From Marinicrinis sediminis (GTDB lineage: Bacteria > Bacillota > Bacilli > Paenibacillales > KCTC-33676): 64,000 bases of DNA. The notes under the pieces are model-generated. The model saw only the letters and a program-made list of their open reading frames with translations, searched no databases and was not told where the DNA came from. Below, piece after piece: positions 17,254 to 27,100 of the stretch (position 1 is its first letter; the number at the start of each line of letters is the position of its first letter). The translations under genes and the position numbers were made by a program. The stretch covers positions 434,001 through 498,000 of the forward strand of contig NZ_JBHUMM010000043.1 in NCBI RefSeq assembly GCF_042685085.1, in the 5' to 3' direction.

Positions 17254-18138
17254 ATGACCTGGAAGCCTTTTTTGCGACTGATGCTCTTGTTCCTTCTGGT
17301 CTTTCCATCTACTTATTTTCAAACGACAGCTTCAACTGCCCAGGATGAGGTCATTGTGGCAGTGCTGGATACCGGTGTGGATGATTCTCACCCATTGCTG
17401 GCCGGCCAGGTCATCCATGGCTGGGATTTCATTGATCAGGACCCGTTATCCGAGGATCAAACCGGTCATGGCACTCATGTGGCAGGGATTATTAAGCAAA
17501 ATGCACCAGAAGCCAAAATTTTAGCGATCCGCATGATTACGGGCCAGGATGTTCAGCATACGGCTCAGGCTATTCTGTATGCCATCTCGCACGGAGCGGA
17601 TATCGTAAATATGAGCTTTATCGAGCCTTATGACGTGTTGACAGAGCAAGTGATTCAGTTCGGTATTTCCCAGGGCGTCGTATTTGTAGCTTCTTCCGGC
17701 AATCAGCAAGAGGATGCGGTCTATTATCCGGCCAAGTATGAAGGCGTTCTCAGTGTGGCGGCTGTCGATGAAAATTTCGAATCGATTTACGGGAATTATG
17801 GGGAAGGTCTGACCTATGCCGCACCTGGCATCAATATTGAAAGCGCCTATCTGGATGGAGAGAATAAACGGATGACCGGAACGAGCATGTCAGCCGCCTA
17901 TGCGAGCGGGGTCATCGCTTATGTCAAACAGCAATATCCACAAGGTACCGTCAAGCAATTGCAATATATACTGGAAACACACGTTCAGCAGATGGAAGCA
18001 TACACGCTACTTAGAACCAGAGAGCAAGTCAATCGATCGATCCGCGTTCTGAATATGGAACATATGAGGCAGGCGTTGCATATACCCGATGACCCTGCGT
18101 CTGAACCATTGAAAACGCTTGCGGTCGTAGATCCATAA
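17254..18138 (+). CDS. Secreted subtilisin-like serine protease (S8), short form
   Basis: A 294-residue subtilase with signal peptide (MTWKPFLRLMLLFLLVFPSTY, cleavage near residue 30). The catalytic triad is visible: Asp in AVLDTGVDD (about 38), His in GHGTHVAG (about 71), Ser in GTSMSAAYASG (about 211), with the oxyanion Asn in ASSGN. The mature catalytic domain begins right after the signal sequence, so there is no room for the roughly 70-residue I9 propeptide that normally assists folding. The ATG at 17254 is used because GGAGGAG lies 6 bases before it; the GTG at 17251 is alternative. It is flanked by terminators, so monocistronic. Confidence 0.88.
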   Translation: MTWKPFLRLMLLFLLVFPSTYFQTTASTAQDEVIVAVLDTGVDDSHPLLAGQVIHGWDFIDQDPLSEDQTGHGTHVAGIIKQNAPEAKILAIRMITGQDVQHTAQAILYAISHGADIVNMSFIEPYDVLTEQVIQFGISQGVVFVASSGNQQEDAVYYPAKYEGVLSVAAVDENFESIYGNYGEGLTYAAPGINIESAYLDGENKRMTGTSMSAAYASGVIAYVKQQYPQGTVKQLQYILETHVQQMEAYTLLRTREQVNRSIRVLNMEHMRQALHIPDDPASEPLKTLAVVDP

Positions 18139-18191
18139 CCTCGGTTTGAAAGGGCGCTTGCATCTGACAGGAAATAGGAGTAAGTTGGATG

Positions 18192-18225
18192 GAGAAGGAG
18201 GAAGATGCGCCTTCTCTTTTATTTT
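18192..18225 (+). terminator. Intrinsic terminator
   Basis: GAGAAGG (18192-18198) pairs with CCTTCTC (18210-18216), then TTTTATTTT. Confidence 0.7.
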
Positions 18226-18273
18226 GGCATGGAAAAACGGAACCTGTGAGCACGGAATGAGGAGTCGATTTGT

Positions 18274-19167
18274 ATGGAGAGCATGGAACAACTATTGAAG
18301 CAATTTGAGCTGCCTGCTGAGATCAAGGAACATCTGCGACAGGAACATACGAGCGGCCCGATGCATGCGATCGATTCGGTCTATTTTCGCTCGGATGATC
18401 CGGTCCTATATGTCGATGCGATTGTCTCCTTATATCTGGACAAGCCCCTGTTGCTTCAGGGACCAACTGGAGCAGGGAAAACCAGACTTGCAGAGACCCT
18501 GTCATCCATTTATCGCAAAAAGATGTATGCAGTGAATTGCTCGGTCGATTTAGATGCTGAAGCGCTGCTGGGATACAAGACACTGCGGGAGCAAAATGGC
18601 AAAGCAGTTGTTGATTTTGTCGCAGGACCCGTGATTCGAGCGATGGAGGAAGGTCAACTGTTGTATATCGATGAGGTTAATATGGCGAAGGCCGAAACCT
18701 TGCCGGTTTTGAATAGTGTGCTGGATTTTCGAAGATCAATCACCCACCCGTTTACCGGTCAGGAAATCCAGGCAGCTGCCGGATTTAAAGTGATCGCGGC
18801 GATCAATCAAGGATATATCGGCACCATTCCGCTTAACGAAGCGTTGAAAAACCGGTTTGTCATCCTCGATTTGCCGTATCTGCAAGGGGAGCAGTTGAAA
18901 CAGATGATCAGGGAGCAGTCCCGATTACAAGATGAGAAGCTTATCGACCGATTTGTTCAACTCTCTGCCGATCTGATTCATCAATTGGAATTGGGTCAGT
19001 TGTCAGAAGAAGCCGGATCGGTGCGGGCACTGCTGGATGCCTGTGACCTGGCCTCGTTCATTCATCCCTTGCGCGCTGTGCAGCGCAGCATTGCAGACAA
19101 ATTAGATGAGGAACGGGAACGCTGGAATGTGATGAATCTGGCGGAAACCTGGTTTGGTGAAGGCTGA
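18274..19167 (+). CDS. MoxR-type AAA+ ATPase
   Basis: A 297-residue AAA+ ATPase of the MoxR/CbbQ-NorQ class. It shows Walker A GPTGAGKT (about 68-75), Walker B LLYIDEVNMAK (about 129-139) and a sensor region IAAINQGYIGTIPLNEALKNRF with the Arg finger (about 175-200). These ATPases work with VWA-domain partners as chaperone-like machines that activate or insert metal into other proteins. The stop overlaps the start of exactly such a partner (TGATG at 19165-19169). AGGAG precedes the ATG by 9 bases. The client protein is not apparent nearby. Confidence 0.92.
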   Translation: MESMEQLLKQFELPAEIKEHLRQEHTSGPMHAIDSVYFRSDDPVLYVDAIVSLYLDKPLLLQGPTGAGKTRLAETLSSIYRKKMYAVNCSVDLDAEALLGYKTLREQNGKAVVDFVAGPVIRAMEEGQLLYIDEVNMAKAETLPVLNSVLDFRRSITHPFTGQEIQAAAGFKVIAAINQGYIGTIPLNEALKNRFVILDLPYLQGEQLKQMIREQSRLQDEKLIDRFVQLSADLIHQLELGQLSEEAGSVRALLDACDLASFIHPLRAVQRSIADKLDEERERWNVMNLAETWFGEG

Positions 19168-21353
19168 TGGTCTTTGCATTTCGTGAAGAGGTCGATGTCA
19201 CATCCCAGCTCCAATTGCTGGACTTGTCCAAAGGACTAAGCCGCATCACACAGATGGAAGTTACGTCCGATTCCGTGGCATCCCTGCAATTGGACAAAGG
19301 CGTCTGTATGTACAGTTCGTTTTGGGATGGCATGGATAAACAGGCTCAGTTTGCAGGTCGCAAAAGTGATATTCACGTACAGAGTTACGGCATACGCTGG
19401 TTTTCGCAAGACGAAGGCATTGCGTTTTTCGAGGAACTGCTTGCCCGTCAGCCCAATTGGCCACACAAGCTGACACATCAAATCTTTGCCTGTACGGAGC
19501 AGCAGCGTGTCATGCATCGTTCCCTGCTGGAGCGTCCTGGCATGAGCGGGACTTGGATGAAACGGTTGCAGATGTACGGACAATTCTATTTGCGGCAAGC
19601 CCCGAATTGGCTTCGGCAGAAACAGACCACCGAACTGCTCTGGCTCTATCTGTTTATGGAGCTGTTAGAGGCATATGTACGAGTATGGCATCAGACACCG
19701 CCTGGCGAGACATTGAATCCGCTTCGCATCTCTGCATACGCGAACCCAATTCGGCATGCTAGCCCTCCAAATAGTCTCTTGTCCTTGCATTCCAAATGGC
19801 GAAGCGATGGAACACGTGATCAGGTGGCCGCCGAGTTGTTGTCTTACGAACCGCTTATCAGGACATGGAGCAAACACGCACATGATGCCATCCAGATGGA
19901 AACGACGATGGAACTTGCCCTTTTCGTAAAGAGCTGTTTGGCGCTTTTACCGAGAGAGGATATAAAGGATCTGAAAACTCAGCATTTTAAGCTTCAGCAG
20001 AAGGGGAAGGAGTCCGTACATCTCCAGGCTCAGACCGTGACCGAACCTGTGAAGACATCTTCTAAAGGGTCTTCATTACCGGATACAGATCAGGATGACC
20101 AGCATGCGGACAAGCCTTCGCCATCCGTGCATGAAGCTTCTGTCACAGAGGAACAGCGGACAGATAAAGGCAAGCTCGAAGCAGACAAGCAGCCGGAACT
20201 TGAAAAAGATGACGGAGATGCACCAGAAAGAGCGGATCTTCCCATGTGGCATCGTGAAACGGAACAGACGAAGGATTCTTCCCTGCAAATGCGTATTGAA
20301 AGGGGGACGAGTCTTGCGTTATCCGCATCGGAGGCCAGGGAGAGCAATCAGCAGTCTTCCTCAATGAATATCATGCACAATCGGTATCAGACGGGCGGTC
20401 GGGACAAGCTGGATACGCAGAAGCACCTCCATCCGGGACAAGGTTCGTTGCAAAACTGGATTGAGAAGCTGCACCAACATGTGAGACCGGTACACATTCG
20501 ACCATCCCAGCGGAACCCGAAATGGAACCAAGTCAGCCAGGACGAACGTTTACAGCAATATGAAGAGTGGAAGACGGAATTGTCAGGACCCATCCGACGT
20601 TTGGAGCAACAGCTTAAGCTTCTGCTGCTCAAGCAGCATCATGCTCCTTCAGGAAAAAAACGTTCGGGTCGACATATTCATTCGCTGGTTGATGCGGTCA
20701 CAGAGCCATTGCCCCGTCTGTTTCAGCATCGACAAGCACCCTCTCGTTCACTCCATGCTGCTTTCTCCATCTTGATTGACTGCTCTGCATCGATGGCCAA
20801 TAAAATGGAGCGGACCAAAAAGGGAGCCGTGCTCATTCATGAAGGATTGAAGCGGTTGGCTGTCCCGCATGAAATGATCGGATTTTGGGAAGAAGGAGCA
20901 GGGTTACACTCGGAATTGCCGAATATGTTCTATCATGCTGTCGAATGGGAGCATTCGCTGGAGCCGGATGCCGGTCTGTCCATTCTGGACTTGGAGCCAC
21001 AGCAGGATAACCGCGACGGCTATATTATACGGCAAGCGAGCGCGGAATTGATGAAACGGCAGGAGGAGCAGAAAATCATGCTTGTCTTTTGCGATGGGCA
21101 GCCTTCTGCGGAGGATTATTTCGAGGACGGCGTGCTGGATACGTATGCCGCTGTCTATGAAGCTCGCAAGCGAGGCATTGAGGTGATCGGCATTTTTTTG
21201 TCAGATCAGGAGATGCCGGAGGAAGAACAGAATGCTTTGCAGCACATTTATGGAAGTTATCGTGTCACCGTGCCTGATATGGATCATTTGATTGATCAGT
21301 TGACACCATTGCTGAAGAAAATACTGTTTCAGGCATTGAAATCACAGTCCTAA
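19167..21353 (+). CDS. VWA-domain partner of MoxR ATPase (CobT/NorD-like)
   Basis: A 728-residue protein. The N-terminal part is helical. A very acidic and polar low-complexity region (about residues 275-430) follows, and a C-terminal von Willebrand A domain (about 525-728) carries the MIDAS motif DCSASM and a following EEGAG/DGQPSAED region. This layout of a disordered acidic middle plus a C-terminal VWA resembles CobT and NorD, which pair with CobS/NorQ-type ATPases. It is translationally coupled with the MoxR gene. A role in activating a metalloenzyme is inferred; no cobaltochelatase or NO reductase gene is in the window. Confidence 0.85.
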   Translation: MVFAFREEVDVTSQLQLLDLSKGLSRITQMEVTSDSVASLQLDKGVCMYSSFWDGMDKQAQFAGRKSDIHVQSYGIRWFSQDEGIAFFEELLARQPNWPHKLTHQIFACTEQQRVMHRSLLERPGMSGTWMKRLQMYGQFYLRQAPNWLRQKQTTELLWLYLFMELLEAYVRVWHQTPPGETLNPLRISAYANPIRHASPPNSLLSLHSKWRSDGTRDQVAAELLSYEPLIRTWSKHAHDAIQMETTMELALFVKSCLALLPREDIKDLKTQHFKLQQKGKESVHLQAQTVTEPVKTSSKGSSLPDTDQDDQHADKPSPSVHEASVTEEQRTDKGKLEADKQPELEKDDGDAPERADLPMWHRETEQTKDSSLQMRIERGTSLALSASEARESNQQSSSMNIMHNRYQTGGRDKLDTQKHLHPGQGSLQNWIEKLHQHVRPVHIRPSQRNPKWNQVSQDERLQQYEEWKTELSGPIRRLEQQLKLLLLKQHHAPSGKKRSGRHIHSLVDAVTEPLPRLFQHRQAPSRSLHAAFSILIDCSASMANKMERTKKGAVLIHEGLKRLAVPHEMIGFWEEGAGLHSELPNMFYHAVEWEHSLEPDAGLSILDLEPQQDNRDGYIIRQASAELMKRQEEQKIMLVFCDGQPSAEDYFEDGVLDTYAAVYEARKRGIEVIGIFLSDQEMPEEEQNALQHIYGSYRVTVPDMDHLIDQLTPLLKKILFQALKSQS

Positions 21354-21386
21354 TCATGAATGAACAAAAGAAAACGGGGGATGGTC

Positions 21387-22568
21387 ATGTACGGAAGTCC
21401 ATATTCAAAACAGGCAAAAAAAATGCTGTTGCTCGGAGCCGGGGAACTTGGCAAGGAAGTGTTGTTGGAAGCCCAGCGCCTCGGGATTGAAACCATCGCT
21501 GCGGACCGGTATGAGCACGCGCCCGCTATGCAAGTCGCGCATCGTGCCCATGTCATCGATATGCTGGATGGGCACGCACTCCGAACCTTGATTGAAACAG
21601 AAAAGCCGGACCTGGTCGTTCCGGAAATTGAAGCCATTGCAACCGACACGCTTGTTGAGCTGGAACAGGAAGGCTGGAAGATCATTCCGACAGCCCAGGC
21701 CTTAAGATTAACGATGGATCGGGAAGGCATACGAAGACTGGCTGCAGAGAAACTGGGATTACCCACTGCGGACTACCGGTTTGCCAATACCCTGGATGAA
21801 CTGAAAGCAGCGATAGCTGAAATTGGGGTTCCCTGTGTCATCAAACCGATCATGAGCTCCTCTGGCAAAGGACAAAGTGTGCTGCGGCATGAATCGGAAG
21901 CAGAAGCCTGCTGGCAGGAAGCAATGGAGGGGGGACGTGCGAAAAAGCAGCGCGTGATTGTGGAAGCATTCATTCCGTTTGAGTCGGAGATTACCCTGCT
22001 GACCGTTCGTTCTTCCTCTGGTACCAGCTTCTGCGCCCCTATCGGACATGTGCAACAGGAAGGGGATTATATTGTTTCCTGGCAACCGCATGAGATGACT
22101 GAGCATCAAATCGAAGAGTCGCAGCGCATTGCGAGAGCAGTGACGGATGAACTGGGCGGTTATGGGCTGTATGGTGTAGAACTGTTTTTGGGCAAGGATG
22201 AGGTATATTTCAGTGAGGTTTCGCCTCGTCCGCACGACACGGGGATGGTCACCATGGTTTCGCAGGATCTGTCTGAGTTTGCGCTGCATGTGAGAGCGAT
22301 TCTCGGGTATCCGATTCCTCAGATCAAACAACTGGGTCCATCTGCTTCTCATACGCTAAAGGCGGTTGAGGAATCTCAGCAATTTGAAATTGGCGGAATC
22401 GAGACTGCACTTGCCATACCCGAAACCCAGGTTCGCATATTTGGCAAGCCCGAAACGAAGAAAGGGCGCCGCATGGCTGTTGCCCTCAGCACGGCAAGCA
22501 CAGTGGAAGAAGCCAAAGCTCGTGCCAAGCAGGCAGCAGAAGCGTTGCAGATTCGCTATGAGCTTTGA
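21387..22568 (+). CDS. purT: Formate-dependent phosphoribosylglycinamide formyltransferase
   Basis: A 393-residue ATP-grasp enzyme converting GAR plus formate and ATP to FGAR in purine synthesis. The N-terminal nucleotide-fold GAGELGKEV, the ADRYEHAPAMQVAHR segment, the grasp region CVIKPIMSSSGKGQS and the metal site EVSPRPHDTGMVT are all typical, and length equals E. coli PurT (392). GGGGG lies 7 bases before the ATG at 21387; in-frame ATGs at 21381 and 21360 are less well placed. The start of the next gene overlaps its last 11 bases. Confidence 0.95.
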   Translation: MYGSPYSKQAKKMLLLGAGELGKEVLLEAQRLGIETIAADRYEHAPAMQVAHRAHVIDMLDGHALRTLIETEKPDLVVPEIEAIATDTLVELEQEGWKIIPTAQALRLTMDREGIRRLAAEKLGLPTADYRFANTLDELKAAIAEIGVPCVIKPIMSSSGKGQSVLRHESEAEACWQEAMEGGRAKKQRVIVEAFIPFESEITLLTVRSSSGTSFCAPIGHVQQEGDYIVSWQPHEMTEHQIEESQRIARAVTDELGGYGLYGVELFLGKDEVYFSEVSPRPHDTGMVTMVSQDLSEFALHVRAILGYPIPQIKQLGPSASHTLKAVEESQQFEIGGIETALAIPETQVRIFGKPETKKGRRMAVALSTASTVEEAKARAKQAAEALQIRYEL

Positions 22569-23259
22569 TCCTACAGTGTTTGACAATCTGAAAGTGATGC
22601 TGGAAGGAGCGGTCTATGATCTCGATCTGAATGAACAGATTGAGATCACCGGTCGAGAAGATCGACTGGATATCGCGTCCATGAGTCGATACTATCAGCT
22701 TTCCTTTGGATTACGAAACACAGAGCAGACTCCCAAACAGACTGATTTTACAGCTGTGATCTCTCTCCACACGGGTCTTGCTGACCTGGCAGGGGAGCTA
22801 ATGGATCGCCCTTCCCAAACAGACAAAGACAGTCAGCATGAATCGAAATCACCTGATACGGATGCGAATGGTTCTGTGCAGGACAGACCGGGTTGCGGCC
22901 TTCATTTATCGTTTTATTATGATCGGTCCACATTTGACACAGACATGTCCAGCGCGCAGGATGGGGCAGAGAGCATGGAGAGACTGGGAGCGCAGATGCT
23001 CCCGATTGTGCAGGCGATCTGGGAGGGAGAAGGGCGACAGATTCGGCAAAACATAAGCATGACCTTTACCCAAATGCCTGATGAACATCATGATCAGGAT
23101 CAAGTAAGTCCTCTGTACAGGTCTCAGCATCGGTTCGAAGTTGCCTTTGATCGCAAAATTGATGAGCAACAAATCGAGGATCTTCCCGATCTCGTGGATC
23201 ATGTGCGAATGACGCTGAAAGAGTTGCAAGCATGGATAAATGAAAGAATCAATCCATAA
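22558..23259 (+). CDS. Hypothetical protein overlapping purT
   Basis: A 233-residue soluble protein with an acidic low-complexity stretch in the middle (about 80-105, Asp/Ser/Lys-rich) and hydrophilic alpha/beta ends. The ATG at 22558 overlaps the purT stop by 11 bases and has only a weak upstream site, consistent with translational coupling. It is followed by a good terminator, so it is the last gene of a purT operon. No motif is recognised. Confidence 0.7.
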   Translation: MSFDPTVFDNLKVMLEGAVYDLDLNEQIEITGREDRLDIASMSRYYQLSFGLRNTEQTPKQTDFTAVISLHTGLADLAGELMDRPSQTDKDSQHESKSPDTDANGSVQDRPGCGLHLSFYYDRSTFDTDMSSAQDGAESMERLGAQMLPIVQAIWEGEGRQIRQNISMTFTQMPDEHHDQDQVSPLYRSQHRFEVAFDRKIDEQQIEDLPDLVDHVRMTLKELQAWINERINP

Positions 23260-23279
23260 ATGGTTCACGGAAACAGTCA

Positions 23280-23311
23280 AGGAGCTTCCAAAATCAGGAG
23301 GCTCCTTTTTG
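23280..23311 (+). terminator. Intrinsic terminator
   Basis: AGGAGC pairs with GCTCCT (with inner CC/GG), then TTTTT. It ends the purT operon. Confidence 0.8.
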
Positions 23312-23473
23312 CTGGAAGAATAGTGGGTCTCTCCTGCATGAAGTACGATGAAACATCATGCAGATTTTTAGTATATGTACATGTTTGTGGAAAATGAATA
23401 TGATATATAGCAGTACCGTTTATTGATAAGCGATGGGTACACAGATTGAACCGATTAGGAAAGGGGAAAGGAT

Positions 23474-23746
23474 ATGCTTTTAATCTGGATATTTATCATA
23501 ATGGTAGTTTCCCTGTTTTTCCTTGCCTTCTTTAAAGGAAAAAGTAGAGAGGCTAGGAATAGATTTAAGCGATTTTTTGTGGTCCTCATCATCTTGTGCA
23601 TCTGGTACAATCTTTATCTGGTTGCTCAGATAGCGGGTTCATCGGTGTGGATGTTTCAGGATATCGAATTTGAATTTCAGTTGGTCAGCACCGTGATGTT
23701 TATTTCTCTGGCAGGGTATCTGTTTACTAGTGGGGAGGAATATTAA
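23474..23746 (+). CDS. Small membrane protein with three helices
   Basis: A 90-residue protein with three hydrophobic segments: residues 2-20, about 33-55 and about 68-84, separated by a basic loop (KGKSREARNRFKR). AAGGGGAAAGG lies just before the ATG. It is AT-richer than its neighbours. No family is recognised and it has no co-directional neighbour within 390 bases. Confidence 0.7.
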   Translation: MLLIWIFIIMVVSLFFLAFFKGKSREARNRFKRFFVVLIILCIWYNLYLVAQIAGSSVWMFQDIEFEFQLVSTVMFISLAGYLFTSGEEY

Positions 23747-23859
23747 ATGGATTGTCCTCTATTTCAATCTTACATACTCGAATATGGCAAGAAGTTGCTC
23801 AAAATGACAGTAAGAGATCGTAATATATAGCAACAGATAGAGATAGAAAGATAAAGAGA

Positions 23860-23900
23860 ATGAGAGAGAAAGAGAAAGAGAAAGAGAAAGAGAAAGAGAT
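23860..23900 (+). repeat. Hexanucleotide microsatellite (AGAGAA)n
   Basis: About six head-to-tail copies of a purine-only hexamer, embedded in a longer purine-rich strand (23830-23940). It lies in the 396-base gap between the small membrane protein and the amylase. Apart from this and the palindrome at 24099-24114 I see nothing in that gap. Confidence 0.8.
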
Positions 23901-24098
23901 AGAAAAAGAGGGTAGGAGTATAAGAAAATCAGAAAGTATAAAAGAGAATATACATTAATTCAGACATGAATTTACAATTTTAAGTTCAAAACAATACATC
24001 ATCTAACAATGAATAATATGAAAATCATAACATGCAGAATGAGAATGAATGCTAGAATTATCGTTGACTGAACAGTGGTCAACATAGTAATCTAGAAT

Positions 24099-24114
24099 AG
24101 GAAACCGGTTTCCT
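24099..24114. promoter_or_regulatory. LacI/CcpA-family operator palindrome upstream of amylase
   Basis: AGGAAACCGGTTTCCT is a perfect 16-bp palindrome with the central CG and flanking AAAC/GTTT typical of LacI-family operators; it fits the cre consensus at 12 of 14 positions. It lies 28 bases before the amylase ATG, downstream of any likely promoter (TTGACT at 24064), as expected for repression by roadblock. Confidence 0.55.
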
Positions 24115-24142
24115 TAATCCAAATTTAAGAAGGAGGAAGATC

Positions 24143-27100
24143 ATGAAAAAAGCTATAAGAATCAAGTTGGGCTACCTGTTGATGCTGGCTCTCATCGTCT
24201 CTTCGTTTGTAAATGTTGGCGGCATGACCCCGGTTGAAACTGCAGAAGCCAGTACCACGTCCTCGGTCATCACGGAGCATGACACGATTTATCAAATTAT
24301 GGTGGATCGCTTTCACAATGGGGATGCAACCAACGATGCAACTGGCAGCGCAATCCGATACCAGGAAACGTCAGAGGAAGATTTCCGTTATATGAAAGGT
24401 GGAGACTGGCAGGGAATTATCGACAAGCTTCCCTACATTCAGGGAATGGGCTACACCGCGATCTGGATTTCTCCCGTAGCTGAGCCACAGGTCACCAATC
24501 GTGTCAACAATGGGACAGGTCGCAATACAGCCTATCATGGATACAATGTCAAGGACCCGAACAAAGCAAATCCGTACTTCGGGACGAAAGAAAAGCTGAA
24601 GGAACTTGTAGATGAAGCACATAATCTCGGTATTAAGGTCATCCTGGATATTGTGCCAAACCATATCGGGGACTACATGCTCGGAACGAACAATTATTAT
24701 GATATTCCGTCACTTCAACCGGCTGCACCTTTCAACAACCCGAGCTGGTATCATCATAATGGTGACATTGATTTTGGTTCGATTGACGGGGATTATTCCC
24801 AAGCCGCACAAGACTATCTGGAGAATCATGATCTCGCAGGACTGGATGATTTGGATCATGACAACCCGCAAGCCAAACAGGCTATTTTTGACGCGATCAA
24901 ATACTGGTTTGATTACACGGGTGCCGATGGAGCACGTGTTGATGCAGCGAAGTTGATCAAGCCGTCTGTGTTGCGTGAGCTGGAGCTGTACATTGGCAAA
25001 AATACCTTCGGGGAAAATTTCGATGGCAATGCCGAATTTGTATCCAGATGGGTAGGTAGTCAAGGGGAGTGGGGGATGCTGGATTTCCCTCTGTTTTTCC
25101 AGGTGTTGAACAGTTTTGCTTACGGGCAATCCTTCGACAGTACGGTGAAACAGGCGTTTGCCCAGGATTACCGCTACAATGGCGATGAGAATCACATGGT
25201 TACCTTTATTGATAATCACGACCGCAACCGTTTCCTGACTGAGGTTGGCGGGGATGTCACGAAGCTGCAAAATGCGATTTCCTTTATTTATGCCGCTCGC
25301 GGTGTACCGGTTGTATTCCAGGGAACGGAGCAAAATCGCGGAAATGCAAACGGACAGATCATAACCGGGGGCATTGCCGATACATGGAATCGCTGGTCGA
25401 TGGTCGAAAAGGACCAGAACGGCAATGTCATTCAAGATTATTTTGATACCAATGCTAGCACGTATCAACATATCGCCAAATTGAATCAAATCCGCAAAAC
25501 GTATGAAGCTTTGCGTTCAGGGAAGCAAAGAGAGATGTGGTCCTCCGCGAACCTGTATGCATTTTCCCGTCGTGTAGACAGTGGAGCCAATACCGGACAG
25601 GAAGTCATCAGTGTGTTCAGCAACGGCGGTGGCTCCCAGACCCAGACGATCCCGCTGCGCGCAGAGAGCACACTCGCCGTGGGAACTGTACTGACCAACC
25701 AACTGAATACGAATGATACCATTACCGTACAATCAGGGGGAACAACAGGCAAGCAAATTACGGTATCCGTCGGTGATCATGCAGCCAAAATATATGCGGT
25801 TCAAGCTGCGGATACCCAAGCGCCTACCGTTCCTCAAAATGTAACAGCCAGTATGAATGGCACTTCCGTTGAGCTGAACTGGTCTCCGTCTTCGGACAAT
25901 GTGGCTGTAACCGGTTATGAGGTCTATCGCGATGGTGCGCTGATTGCAACTACGACAGGCGTGGGCTACACGGACGGAACAGTAGCCAGCGATACGACAT
26001 ACAGTTATACGATTAAAGCATTGGACGCAGCAGCGAATGCATCGGCATTGAGTGCGGCCGTCAGCATCACGACCCCGATCTTTTCCACCAACACCGTGAC
26101 GGTCTATTACAAGCAGGGCTTTGCGAATCCAAACATTCATTACAGACCACTTGGCGGTACATGGACCTCAGTTCCAGGGGTGTCCATGCCAGCCGCAGAA
26201 ATTACAGGCTACAATAAAATCACGATTAATATCGGCAGTGCGACGCAACTGGAAGCCGTGTTCAATGATGGCAATGGAAACTGGGACAATAATAACAGCC
26301 AGAATTATTTCTTTGGTACAGGCACGTGGACGTTTGACGGTGGGTCCATTTCTTCCGGCGCGCCGTCTGGTGGAGATACGCAGGCCCCCACTGCCCCAAC
26401 CGGACTAACCGCAACGGCACGAAGCAGTCAATCCATTGATCTGAGCTGGACGGCTGCTACGGACAATGTTGGGGTGACGGGTTATGAGATTTTCCGGAAT
26501 GGGGGATCGATTGCGACAACGGCCTCCACGACGTATTCTGATAGCGGCTTGACCGCAGGAACCACTTATACGTACACGGTCAAGGCGTATGATGCAGCAA
26601 GCAATCTGTCTGCTGCCAGCAATACGGCGACCGCGACAACGGCTACCCAGCAAGGAAATGAAGTGACGATCTACTACAAGCAAGGATTTACGAATCCGAA
26701 TATTCACTACAGAGCCACTGGCGGCAACTGGACGACTGTTCCTGGCGTATCGATGCCAGCAGCAGAGGTGGCGGGCTACAATAAGATCACAATCAATATT
26801 GGCAGCGCCACTCAGCTTGAGGCCGTATTCAATGACGGCAACGGAAACTGGGATAACAACAACAGTCAGAATTACTTCTTCGGTGTGGGGACATGGACTT
26901 TCAATGGAGGGGTGATCAGCAGCGGCGTTCCCGTTGCTGGAACGGACAGTCTGACTATCGTGGTACAAGCACCAGCGAATACACCTTCTGGAGCCAATCT
27001 GTATCTGGCGGGTAATGTAAACGGCTGGAATGCCGCAGACTCTGCCTATGAATTGACGAAGAATGCCAATGGAACCTATCAGATTACGCTAAACGTGGCT

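Noticed and set aside
22366..22557. Longer N-terminus for the gene after purT
   Set aside because: It would overlap purT by 200 bases, and its composition looks like an out-of-frame reading of purT.
23860..23900. CRISPR-like array
   Set aside because: Units are 6 bases without spacers; it is a simple-sequence repeat. The same holds for 41131-41190.
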